In this document: positions 7,975-14,997 of the stretch, one piece after another
Layout of the letters: every line of letters begins with the position of its first letter
How positions within the stretch are numbered: the stretch's first letter is position 1
Notes under the pieces: generated by a model
The model's input: the letters and a program-made list of their open reading frames with translations, nothing else
What the model was told of the DNA's origin: nothing
Database searches by the model: none
Translations under genes and position numbers: made by a program
Source: CAYRZF01 sp964428805
GTDB lineage: Bacteria > Methylomirabilota > Methylomirabilia > Rokubacteriales > CSP1-6
Length of the DNA: 34,518 nucleotides
Assembly: GCA_964428805.1 (NCBI GenBank)
Contig: CAYRZF010000015.1
Coordinates: forward strand, 1-34,518
Direction: 5' to 3'

Positions 7975-7996
7975 GGGCACCCGCGAAGCGGGTCGT
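7975..7996. repeat. palindromic element copy B (GGGCACCC...GGGT)
   Basis: acccgc (7979-7984) pairs with gcgggt (7988-7993) around a GAA triloop, preceded by GGGC and followed by CGT. It closely resembles copy C at 10162-10180 and copy D at 32939-32966. Confidence 0.7.
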
Positions 7997-8017
7997 GCGA
8001 GGGTTATCGGCACGGCG

Positions 8018-8734
8018 TTATCCGGCCAGGGCGGCGATCACCCGCGCAACGGACTTGAGCGCCCGCCCGGTGCCGCGCCGCAGGACCAGGGCGTGGGAAA
8101 TCGTGGAGGGGCGAGTAAGAGCAAGGGTCAGGACTCGACTGGCCAGGAGCTTCCCCTCCGGGGTCACGAGTCCCACCAGTTCGGCAGGGAGACGCTGGCC
8201 CGCGGTGTCGGAGACCGCGCGAACGACGAGGGAGGGACAGCCCTGGCGGGACGCCCAGCCGAGGATGACGGCGGATTCGAGGTCCACGGCCAGGGCGCCC
8301 GTTGCCTGAAAGCGTTCGGCCTTCGCCTCCGGCGTCGCCACGACGTGGGAGCTGGTCAGCAGGAGTCCCGTCCGCGCGTCACCGGCAAGCCTCACGGCCG
8401 TGGCGTGAGCGCCGGGCGTCACGTTCAATCGCTCGCCGGCGAGCCCGAGGACGCTCTCCGGGAGGATCAGGTCGCCGATTCCCAGCTCAGGAGCCAGCGC
8501 GCCACAGGTGCCGGCTGAGATTACCAGCGGCGAGACGAAGTCGGCAGCGAGGGACGGCCAGCGCTCGGCAAGCAACCGGGCCCCAAGGCCGAGAGGAGCT
8601 AGCCTGAGCCGGACGCCACCTCTCGAGCGCTCGTAAACGGGAAACGGGGAGCGGGAGAGCCGGCCGAGCTCGAGCTCGCGGGCCAAGCCCCGGGCTTCGA
8701 GCTCGACGGCGGTGAGGATGAGAACGTCGGTCAC
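8018..8734 (-). CDS. hpnG: hopanoid nucleoside phosphorylase-like protein HpnG
   Basis: A 238-residue protein of the purine nucleoside phosphorylase/MTA nucleosidase fold. It has the N-terminal LILTAVELEARGL, a central SAGTCGAL, and the C-terminal AVDLESA and RAVSD segments that hold substrate-binding Glu and Asp in the family. In hopanoid synthesis HpnG acts after HpnH, releasing adenine from adenosylhopane to give ribosylhopane (phosphorylated). The start is GTG at 8734, which overlaps the TGA of the preceding small gene (GTGA); no ATG lies nearby in frame. It belongs with hpnH and the CruF-like gene, and is separated from hpnA by the hairpin spacer, which may set different expression for the two halves of the operon. 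Confidence 0.9.
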   Translation of the reverse strand: MTDVLILTAVELEARGLARELELGRLSRSPFPVYERSRGGVRLRLAPLGLGARLLAERWPSLAADFVSPLVISAGTCGALAPELGIGDLILPESVLGLAGERLNVTPGAHATAVRLAGDARTGLLLTSSHVVATPEAKAERFQATGALAVDLESAVILGWASRQGCPSLVVRAVSDTAGQRLPAELVGLVTPEGKLLASRVLTLALTRPSTISHALVLRRGTGRALKSVARVIAALAG

Positions 8735-9072
8735 GCCGTCCCCTTGTCGAGGCGCCCCGCTTTCTCGGCCTTTTCCTTTTCCTTGCGCTCGAGCCAGGCC
8801 AGCCAGGAATTGCCGGCCGCCGTATCCTTGCCGGTGAACTTGATGTTCTGAATCTCGGAGTACGGGATCTTGAACGGCCCGTTCCCGGCCAGATCGAACA
8901 TCTGGATGAAGGGCTCCGACACGTCGCGATTCCGGTTGAAGATGTAGCCCTCCACCTCGGTCCCATCGACCTTCACCACGGCGGTATTGCCCCGGTAATC
9001 GAAGGCGAGATCGATCACCTCGGCCAGGGTCAGGTACTCGCCCAGCTTCGGCACCCAGCCCTGCAGCGTCAT
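8731..9072 (-). CDS. small conserved-looking protein between hpnH and hpnG
   Basis: A 113-residue soluble protein. It begins GWVPKLGEYLTLAEVIDLAF and has a beta-rich core (TAVVKVDGTEVEGYIF, then FKIPYSEIQNIKF). It ends in a charged helix rich in Lys and Glu (about residues 92-113). No signal peptide or membrane span. I do not recognise the family. Its tight packing supports a role with HpnH/HpnG: it begins 3 bp after the hpnH TAG and overlaps the hpnG GTG. A small accessory or scaffold protein for the adenosylhopane step is possible, but nothing in the sequence proves it. The ATG at 9072 is the only sensible start. Confidence 0.75.
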   Translation of the reverse strand: MTLQGWVPKLGEYLTLAEVIDLAFDYRGNTAVVKVDGTEVEGYIFNRNRDVSEPFIQMFDLAGNGPFKIPYSEIQNIKFTGKDTAAGNSWLAWLERKEKEKAEKAGRLDKGTA

Positions 9073-9075
9073 CGG

Positions 9076-10098
9076 CTACAGCTTTCCGGTGATGGTGGCG
9101 ACAACCGTATCCCTAAACCCCTTCCAGCTGCCGAAGGTCTGGTCCACAGCCGTCGGTTCAAAGCCGCAGTGGACCATGCAATCCTGGCACTTCTCGTTGC
9201 CGCTCCTCCTGCCGTAGCGCTCCCAGCGGGTGTTCTCCATCAAATCCTGGAACGTCTCGGCATACCCCTCCTGCAAGAGATAGCAAGGACGCTGCCAGCC
9301 GAAGAGGTTGAACGTGGGGTTGCCCCACGGGGTGCACTCGTAGTCGTGCTTGCCCATGAGGAACTGCAGGAAGAGCGGCGACTGGTTGAACCTCCAGTGC
9401 TTCTTGGGATCGGAAAGCATCACCGAGAACAACTCGTTGGTCTTACTCCGACGGAGGAAGTGCTCCTGGTCGGGAGCCTTGGAATAGCTGTAGCCGGGCG
9501 AGAGCATCATGCCTTCCACGCCCAGGGTCATCATCTCGTCGAAGAATTCCCGCATCCGCAACGGGTTGGCGCCGTCAAAGAGGGTCGTGTTGGTCGTGAC
9601 CCTGAACCCGCGCCGGAGGGCCTCTTTGATCCCCTCGACTGCCTCATCATAGACCCCGTCGCGGCACACCGCCTCATCGTGCTCTTCGCGAAGGCCGTCC
9701 ATGTGAATGCTGAAGCTGAGGTGCTTGGACGGCTTGAAGACGCCCTGCTCCAGCTTGTCCTTCAGCTGAATGGCGTTGGTGCAGAGGTAGACGTACTTCT
9801 TGCGCTTCACCAGCGCGTCCACCAGCTCGCCGATCTTGGGGTACATGAGCGGCTCTCCGCCCGGAATGCTCACGACGGGCGCGCCGCACTCGTCCACCGC
9901 CTTCAGGCAGGCTTCGACCGACAGATGCTTCCGCAGAATTTCAGCCGGGTATTGGATCTTGCCGCACCCGGCGCACGTCAGATTGCACCGGAAGAGCGGT
10001 TCCAGCATCAACACCAGTGGATAGCGCTTCCTCCCGCGCAGTTTCTGCTTCAGCACGTAGGTCGCCACCGCCCACATCTGCGAAAGGGGGACGCTCAT
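9076..10098 (-). CDS. hpnH: hopanoid biosynthesis radical SAM protein HpnH
   Basis: A 340-residue radical S-adenosylmethionine enzyme. The cluster motif CxxxCxxC is at C38, C42 and C45 (RCNLTCAGC), followed by the SAM-contact PGGEPLMYP. A cysteine-containing C-terminal segment (CQDCMVHCG) is typical of HpnH. It joins the adenosyl group to diploptene to give adenosylhopane, the first step of side-chain extension. Length is normal. The ATG at 10098 overlaps the TGA of the CruF-like gene (ATGA). With HpnG downstream and the cyclase on the opposite strand, the window holds the core of C35 hopanoid synthesis. Confidence 0.96.
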   Translation of the reverse strand: MSVPLSQMWAVATYVLKQKLRGRKRYPLVLMLEPLFRCNLTCAGCGKIQYPAEILRKHLSVEACLKAVDECGAPVVSIPGGEPLMYPKIGELVDALVKRKKYVYLCTNAIQLKDKLEQGVFKPSKHLSFSIHMDGLREEHDEAVCRDGVYDEAVEGIKEALRRGFRVTTNTTLFDGANPLRMREFFDEMMTLGVEGMMLSPGYSYSKAPDQEHFLRRSKTNELFSVMLSDPKKHWRFNQSPLFLQFLMGKHDYECTPWGNPTFNLFGWQRPCYLLQEGYAETFQDLMENTRWERYGRRSGNEKCQDCMVHCGFEPTAVDQTFGSWKGFRDTVVATITGKL

Positions 10099-10940
10099 AA
10101 CCTAACCTCGGAGGGGACTCTGTCCCCCTTCCGAACCTCCCCCTCACAGGTTGCGCGGGCCGGGTACCCGCGCAGTGGGTGCGCGCTCGAACCAGCCAAC
10201 ACTGGGCTCGTGGCCATGCTAACGGCCGGGGCCGTCCTCTTCCGCCGCAGCAACCAGAACGACACAAATGCGGCGGCGTGGAGAACAAGCCCCATAGTGA
10301 GGAGCAACGGTTCGCCGATCCACCAAGTGACGGTCAGGTTAAAGGCCAACACTCCATAGTAGAGTGCCGCCCCGGGAAGCAGTCTCCGCGCCCGATCCGT
10401 CTGCGGGGAGAGGCCGGAGAACCCGCCGACGATGATCCAGCCCACGAGCGCCCACCCGAGAAAGTTGGAAAGCGGCACGCCGAGGTACACGCCGCCCTCG
10501 GGGTAGTAGAAGATCCGGCCGAGGAACCACCGGTCTCCCCGAACCGCCAGCGGATCGATCACGACGTCGAGGAGCATCATCAGGAGCCCCGAGACGAGGA
10601 CGACGGCGGCGCCCCGGCTCCGGTCGAGGAGCAGCCGGGCCAGCGCGAACGAGGCGTAGGCGAGGAATGTAAAGGAAAGCGAATCCATGACCGGCACGTT
10701 GGCCAGAAACAGCTCCTGCCCACGCGTGGCCTCCGTGTACTGGTAAAGGCCGAACGGGAACCCATTGTGGGTGGAGGAGTACTCGGCCAGGAAGGCCACG
10801 AGCCACGCCCAGCCGGTGAAGGTCAGGGCGCGCCCGAGACCCAGGTCCCGGCTGGCTGCCACGAGATAGACCGCGAGAAAGAGGAACACATAGGGCCTGA
10901 GGACGATGGTTCCGATAAGGAGGTTTGTGAGATCGGCCAT
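10095..10940 (-). CDS. CruF-like carotenoid biosynthesis (DUF422) membrane protein
   Basis: A 281-residue integral membrane protein with about seven hydrophobic spans. The signature GFPFGLYQYTEA, then NVPVMDSLSFTFLAYAS, and the LLDVVIDPLAVRGDRW segment match the CruF/DUF422 family, whose members hydrate the end of carotenoids such as bisanhydrobacterioruberin. No other carotenoid gene is visible here. As the first gene of the hpnH-hpnG operon it may act on a polyprenoid or hopanoid instead (inference). The last 45 or so residues (from about 237) are hydrophilic and low in family character. Their DNA carries two palindromes, 10113-10127 and 10153-10180, suggesting that a repeat element extended the 3' end while the 4-bp overlap with hpnH was kept. 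The ATG is at 10940. Confidence 0.82.
   Translation of the reverse strand: MADLTNLLIGTIVLRPYVFLFLAVYLVAASRDLGLGRALTFTGWAWLVAFLAEYSSTHNGFPFGLYQYTEATRGQELFLANVPVMDSLSFTFLAYASFALARLLLDRSRGAAVVLVSGLLMMLLDVVIDPLAVRGDRWFLGRIFYYPEGGVYLGVPLSNFLGWALVGWIIVGGFSGLSPQTDRARRLLPGAALYYGVLAFNLTVTWWIGEPLLLTMGLVLHAAAFVSFWLLRRKRTAPAVSMATSPVLAGSSAHPLRGYPARATCEGEVRKGDRVPSEVRL
10113..10127. repeat. small palindrome in the CruF-like 3' tail
   Basis: ggggac (10113-10118) pairs with gtcccc (10122-10127) around a TCT triloop. It lies in the atypical 3' extension of the CruF-like gene. Confidence 0.5.
10153..10180. repeat. palindromic element copy C (GGGTACCC...GGGT)
   Basis: acccgc (10166-10171) pairs with gtgggt (10175-10180) around a GCA triloop, with one G-T pair, and is preceded by GGGT. 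An overlapping alternative stem joins gcgcggg (10153-10159) to cccgcgc (10167-10173). It lies inside the coding tail of the CruF-like gene. Confidence 0.6.
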
Positions 10941-10958
10941 AGGGGACCCCGGACACTA

Positions 10959-10985
10959 CCCCCACGATACTGAAACTCGTGGGGG
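10959..10985. promoter_or_regulatory. perfect inverted repeat, candidate operator between divergent hopanoid operons
   Basis: cccccacga (10959-10967) is the exact reverse complement of tcgtggggg (10977-10985), with a 9-base centre. It sits on top of the minus-strand promoter candidate, between its -35 and -10 boxes, as expected for a dimeric repressor site. Followed by TTTT at 10986-10989, it could alternatively form an RNA hairpin, but no plus-strand gene lies upstream for it to terminate. Confidence 0.55.
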
Positions 10986-10992
10986 TTTTCAA
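10964..10992 (-). promoter_or_regulatory. candidate sigma-70-type promoter for the cruF-like/hpnH operon
   Basis: On the minus strand, TTGAAA (10992-10987) is followed by a 17-base spacer and TATCGT (10969-10964). Transcription would start near 10957, about 17 bases before the ATG at 10940. Confidence 0.45.
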
Positions 10993-11003
10993 GGTTAAAG
11001 TCT

Positions 11004-11031
11004 TTGAGAATTTTGCTTTCTCTGGTAAGAT
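11004..11031 (+). promoter_or_regulatory. candidate sigma-70-type promoter for shc
   Basis: TTGAGA (11004-11009), a 16-base spacer and TAAGAT (11026-11031), in a locally A/T-rich stretch that stands out from the G/C-rich background. The start would be near 11038, consistent with translation from ATG 11068 rather than from GTG 11032. Confidence 0.55.
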
Positions 11032-11067
11032 GTGGCAACTTTTTGCGGGGCAGCCCTACAACACGCC

Positions 11068-12975
11068 ATGACCAAGCCCAACTCGAGCCTCCGCGCGGTG
11101 GACCGGGCTATCCAGAAGGCCCAGGCCTTCCTCCTCTCGGCGGCCCAGCCGCCCGACGACCACTGGGTGGGGGAGCTGGAGGCCGACAGCACCATCACCT
11201 CCGAATACCTGCTGCACTGCCATCTGCTTGATCGCGTGGACCGGGAGCGGGAAGGAAAGGCTGTCCGCTACCTGAGGGCCCGCCAGCTCCCGGACGGCGG
11301 CTGGCCCCCCTACGAGGGAGGGCCCGCCGACCTTTCAGGCACCATCAAGGCCTACTTCGCGCTGAAGCTGGCGGGCGTCCCCTCGGAGGATCCCGCAATG
11401 GTGGCCGCCCGCGGGCTGATCCGCAGCGCCGGCGGGCCGGTGGCCGCGAACGTCTTCACCAAGATCACCCTCGCACTCTTCGGCGAGTATGACTGGTCGG
11501 GTGTGCCCACCATGCCCGTGGAGATCATGCTCCTTCCGCGCTGGTTCTACTTCAACATCTACGAAATTTCCTACTGGTCCCGAACGGTCGTCGTTCCCCT
11601 CCTGATCTTGATGGACAGAAAGCCCGTCAAGCGGTTGCCGTCGGGGCTCGGCCTGGCGGAACTCTGGCCGGTCCCGCGGGAGCGGGCGAACCTGCGCTTC
11701 AAGCGAACCCGCGGGCCCGCGTCGTGGAAGAACTTCTTCATCGCCGTTGACGACGCGCTGAAATTCTGGGAGCGGCACGGGGCCCGCCCCTGGCGACGCC
11801 GGGCGGTGGAAGCGGCCCGGCTCTGGCTCGAGGAACGGCTCGGCACGCCCGGCGGGCTCGGGGGCATTTACCCGGCCATGGCCAACGCGCTGCTCGCCCT
11901 GCGGTGCCTCGGCTATCCGGACGACCATCCGCTCATTGGCGGCCAGCTCAAGGAGATCGAGGCGTTGGCCGTGGAGAGCCTCGACACCCTGCACTATCAG
12001 CCCTGCCCGTCCCCGGTCTGGGACACCGCACTGGCCGCCAACGCGCTGGTGGAATCGGGCCTGCCTCCCTCCCACGCAAGCCTCCAGCGAGCGGCCCAGT
12101 GGATGCTGGACAAGCAGATCCTGGTCCCCGGCGATTGGCGCGTCAAACGGCCCGCGGCCCAGCCCGGCGGCTGGCCGTTCCAGTACGCCAATGATTTCTA
12201 TCCGGACGTGGACGACAGCGCCATGGTCCTGATGGCCCTCGCCAAGATCGAAACCGCTGACCCTCAGCGCACGCGCGCCGCCGTGGAGCGGGGGCTCCAG
12301 TGGGTGCTGGCCATGCAGGGGCGCGACGGCGGCTGGGGGTCCTTCGACGCCGACAACGACAAGCTCGTCCTGAACAACATCCCCTTCGCCGACCACGGCG
12401 CGCTGCTCGACCCTTCCACCGAGGATCTCACGGGCCGGGCCCTCGAGATGCTGGGCACCCTGGGCTACGCGCCGACCTACGCCCCCGCTCGCCGCGGCAT
12501 CGACTTCCTCCGGCGCGCACAGCGGGACGACGGGTGCTGGCACGGCCGCTGGGGTGTCAACTACATCTACGGCACGTGGTCCGTCCTCCGTGGACTCCGA
12601 GCGATCGGCGAGGATCTCTCCCAGGGCTACGTGCAGAAGGCCGTGCGCTGGCTCGAGTCAAAGCAGAATCCCGACGGAGGATGGGGCGAAACGTTGGCGA
12701 GCTACACCGACCCGCGGCTGGCCGGGATCGGAGCCTCGATCCCAAGCCAGACGGCCTGGGCTCTCCTGGGACTCTTCGCCGCCGGTCAGGTCTCCGGTCC
12801 CGCCGTCGAGCGCGGGATCCGCTACCTCCTCCAGACCCAGCAACCCGACGGCTCCTGGATAGATCCGTTCTGGAACGGAACCGGGTTCCCCCGCGTCTTG
12901 ATGCTGAAATACCACTTTTACGCGAAGTATTTTCCCCTGTGGGCGCTGGGGGTGTATCGTCGCGCGCACGGATGA
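11068..12975 (+). CDS. shc: squalene-hopene cyclase
   Basis: A 635-residue type II terpene cyclase that converts squalene to hopene/diplopterol at the membrane. The acid motif is D380-V-D382-D383-S-A, where most bacterial cyclases have T in place of S. Repeated QW-type motifs are visible, for example QLPDGGWPP, QGRDGGWGSFDADND, QRDDGCWHGRWG, QNPDGGWGE and QQPDGSW. Length is normal. I chose ATG 11068; the frame is open from GTG 11032, but that codon abuts the -10 box. The stop TGA overlaps the mlaE ATG. It is the first gene of the plus-strand operon and is transcribed divergently from the hpnH operon. Confidence 0.97.
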   Translation: MTKPNSSLRAVDRAIQKAQAFLLSAAQPPDDHWVGELEADSTITSEYLLHCHLLDRVDREREGKAVRYLRARQLPDGGWPPYEGGPADLSGTIKAYFALKLAGVPSEDPAMVAARGLIRSAGGPVAANVFTKITLALFGEYDWSGVPTMPVEIMLLPRWFYFNIYEISYWSRTVVVPLLILMDRKPVKRLPSGLGLAELWPVPRERANLRFKRTRGPASWKNFFIAVDDALKFWERHGARPWRRRAVEAARLWLEERLGTPGGLGGIYPAMANALLALRCLGYPDDHPLIGGQLKEIEALAVESLDTLHYQPCPSPVWDTALAANALVESGLPPSHASLQRAAQWMLDKQILVPGDWRVKRPAAQPGGWPFQYANDFYPDVDDSAMVLMALAKIETADPQRTRAAVERGLQWVLAMQGRDGGWGSFDADNDKLVLNNIPFADHGALLDPSTEDLTGRALEMLGTLGYAPTYAPARRGIDFLRRAQRDDGCWHGRWGVNYIYGTWSVLRGLRAIGEDLSQGYVQKAVRWLESKQNPDGGWGETLASYTDPRLAGIGASIPSQTAWALLGLFAAGQVSGPAVERGIRYLLQTQQPDGSWIDPFWNGTGFPRVLMLKYHFYAKYFPLWALGVYRRAHG

Positions 12976-13766
12976 ACACCGAGCCCTCGGCCGCGCTCCT
13001 CCGCCCGGTTGAATCGCTCGGGCGGGTGACCCTCGACACGGTGCAGTCCCTGGGCCGCTTCGGCCTCTTCCTGGCCCAGGCCGTGGCCTGGACCTTCATC
13101 CCACCGTTTAAGTTCCGCCAGCTCCTGGAGCGCGTCCATTTCATCGGCTTCCGCTCACTCTCCGTCATCATCCTCACCGGGGCGTTCACGGGAATGGTGC
13201 TGGGGCTCCAGGTCTTCCTCACCCTGTCGCGCTTCGGTTCCGAAGCGTTCCTGGGACCCGCGGTGGCCCTGTCGCTCATCCGGGAGCTGGGGCCGGTCCT
13301 CTCAGCTCTCATGGTGACGGGAAGGGCGGGTTCGGCGCTGACGGCTGAGATCGGAATCATGCGGATCACGGAGCAGATCGACGCGCTCACGGTCATGGCG
13401 CTGAACCCCATGCGCTACCTGATCGTGCCGGTCGTCGTGGCGGGGGTCATCACGTTCCCCCTCATGACGGCCCTCTTCGACGTCGTCGGGATCTTCGGCG
13501 GGTACCTCGTGGGCGTCAAGCTCCTCGGCCTTTCCGAGGGGACCTATTTCGGGGAGATGCGCACGTTCGTGGACATGGCCGACATCATGACCGGCTTCTG
13601 GAAGTCGCTCTCCTTCGGGGTCATCGTCACCTGGGTTTGCGCCTACAAGGGGTACTATACCGGGCACGGGGCCGAGGGCGTGTCGCGCGCCACCACCCAG
13701 GCGGTGGTCCTCTCCTCGGTGGTGATCCTCGTCTGGGACTATTTCCTGGGGTCGGTCCTGCCATGA
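12972..13766 (+). CDS. mlaE: MlaE-type ABC transporter permease
   Basis: A 264-residue inner-membrane permease of the MlaE/YrbE family. It has an amphipathic N-terminal helix, about five membrane spans, and the conserved GMVLGLQ and RELGPVLSALMVTGRAGSA blocks plus an ALTVMALNP cytoplasmic segment that couples to the ATPase. Mla systems move phospholipids between inner and outer membranes. ATG 12972 overlaps the shc TGA by 4 bp and the stop overlaps mlaF by 4 bp. This direct coupling to the cyclase suggests that hopanoids could be a cargo or that both are needed together for outer-membrane asymmetry (inference). Confidence 0.95.
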   Translation: MNTEPSAALLRPVESLGRVTLDTVQSLGRFGLFLAQAVAWTFIPPFKFRQLLERVHFIGFRSLSVIILTGAFTGMVLGLQVFLTLSRFGSEAFLGPAVALSLIRELGPVLSALMVTGRAGSALTAEIGIMRITEQIDALTVMALNPMRYLIVPVVVAGVITFPLMTALFDVVGIFGGYLVGVKLLGLSEGTYFGEMRTFVDMADIMTGFWKSLSFGVIVTWVCAYKGYYTGHGAEGVSRATTQAVVLSSVVILVWDYFLGSVLP

Positions 13767-14509
13767 TCCGGGTCGAGAACCTCCAGAAGGCCTTCGGCGA
13801 CCAGCGGGTACTCCAGGGCGTGAGCTTCGAGGTCAACAGCGGGGAGATCATGATCGTGATCGGCCGGAGCGGCGGCGGGAAGTCGGTCCTCCTGCGACAC
13901 CTCCTGGGCCTGTTCCAGCCCGACTCCGGCCGGATCTTCGTTGACGGGGTGGACATTACCGGGCTCCGAGGCCGGGCGCTGGATCGGGTCCGCGAACGCT
14001 ACGGCGTGGTGTTTCAGGGGGGGGCGCTCTTCGACTCCATGACGGTATTCGACAACGTCGCCTTTCCGCTCAGAGAGAAGTCGGCCCTTTCAACCCAGGA
14101 GATCGAGAACCGGGCGGAAGAGAAACTGGTCCAGGTGGGGCTCGGCGGCATGGGGCACAAGAACCCGGCGGAGATCTCGGGCGGGATGAAGAAGCGAGTG
14201 GCCATCGCCCGAGCCCTGGTCACCGAACCCGAGATCGTCTTCTTCGATGAGCCCACCACCGGGCTGGATCCCGTGCTGGTGAACGCGATCCACCACCTGA
14301 TCCTGGATCTCCATCGGAAGTTCAGGTTCACGGCGATCATGGTGAGCCACGAGATCCCGGAGATCTTCCAGATCGCCCACCGGGTGGCGATGCTCCACGA
14401 GGGGGTTATTGTGGAAGCGGGGGACCCCCAGACCATTCAGGGATCCGCCAACCCCGTCATCCAGCAATTCATCCACGGGGAGATCGAGGGACCAATCCGC
14501 GCCACCTAA
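13763..14509 (+). CDS. mlaF: MlaF-type ABC transporter ATP-binding protein
   Basis: A 248-residue ATPase. Walker A is GRSGGGKS at 34-41, the Q-loop is VVFQGGALFDS, the signature is ISGGMKKR, Walker B is VFFDEPTTGLDP, and the switch histidine is in MVSHE. GALFDSMTVFDNVAFPL is characteristic of MlaF-like ATPases. It powers the MlaE permease. ATG 13763 overlaps the mlaE TGA. No separate MlaB (STAS) gene is present in the window. Confidence 0.96.
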   Translation: MIRVENLQKAFGDQRVLQGVSFEVNSGEIMIVIGRSGGGKSVLLRHLLGLFQPDSGRIFVDGVDITGLRGRALDRVRERYGVVFQGGALFDSMTVFDNVAFPLREKSALSTQEIENRAEEKLVQVGLGGMGHKNPAEISGGMKKRVAIARALVTEPEIVFFDEPTTGLDPVLVNAIHHLILDLHRKFRFTAIMVSHEIPEIFQIAHRVAMLHEGVIVEAGDPQTIQGSANPVIQQFIHGEIEGPIRAT

Positions 14510-14540
14510 AGTCAACGTAACAGTTGAAGGAGACAGGGGA

Positions 14541-14981
14541 ATGCGTCGCCCGGCGCTCGACCTAGGGGTTGGCATCTTCATCATAATTGGCATCTTGGCA
14601 TTGGCGTGGCTTTCGGTTAAACTCGGCCGGGTTGAATTCCTGGGAGCCCAGGGGTATGAGATCAGGGCCGACTTTCCATCAGTGGGAGGCCTGAAACCCG
14701 GCTCGAGCGTGGAGATCGCTGGGGTCGAAATCGGCCGCGTTACGAGTATCTCCCTCGCCGACTACCAGGCCCGGATCCACATGTGGATCCGGAGCGACGT
14801 CAAGCTCCAGGAAGACTCGATCGCCTCAATCAAGACGAAGGGGGTGATCGGGGAAAAGTACGTGCGGATCAACCCGGGCGGCTCGGACCGGCTGATTCCG
14901 CCGAACGGCCGCATCCGTGAGGTCGAAGCGCCCGTGGATTTCGAGGAGCTACTCTCGAAATACATTTTCGGAAAGGTCTAG
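14541..14981 (+). CDS. mlaD: MlaD-type MCE-domain lipid-binding protein
   Basis: A 146-residue protein with one N-terminal membrane anchor (about residues 8-28) and a single MCE domain: YEIRADFPSVGGLKPGSSVEIAGVEIGRV, shown here only to name its start and end at residues 39-67, then SIKTKGVIGEKYVRI. MCE domains form hexameric rings that hold lipid in the periplasm beside MlaFE. It is somewhat shorter than the E. coli protein because the C-terminal tail is short. ATG 14541 has AAGGAG about 10 bases upstream. It lies 31 bp after mlaF. Confidence 0.93.
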   Translation: MRRPALDLGVGIFIIIGILALAWLSVKLGRVEFLGAQGYEIRADFPSVGGLKPGSSVEIAGVEIGRVTSISLADYQARIHMWIRSDVKLQEDSIASIKTKGVIGEKYVRINPGGSDRLIPPNGRIREVEAPVDFEELLSKYIFGKV

Positions 14982-14997
14982 CAACGTGGAGGATGCG

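Noticed and set aside
7792..8013. A 73-codon minus-strand ORF in the hpnA-hpnG spacer
   Set aside because: Its sequence is made of the hairpins, with no family resemblance and no ribosome-binding site.
10959..10989. Stem plus TTTT as a plus-strand intrinsic terminator
   Set aside because: No plus-strand gene lies upstream, the U-run is short and the loop is 9 bases; an operator over the minus-strand promoter is more economical.
11032..11067. GTG 11032 as the start of squalene-hopene cyclase
   Set aside because: It directly follows the candidate -10 box, so it would lie before the expected transcript start; ATG 11068 fits the family length.
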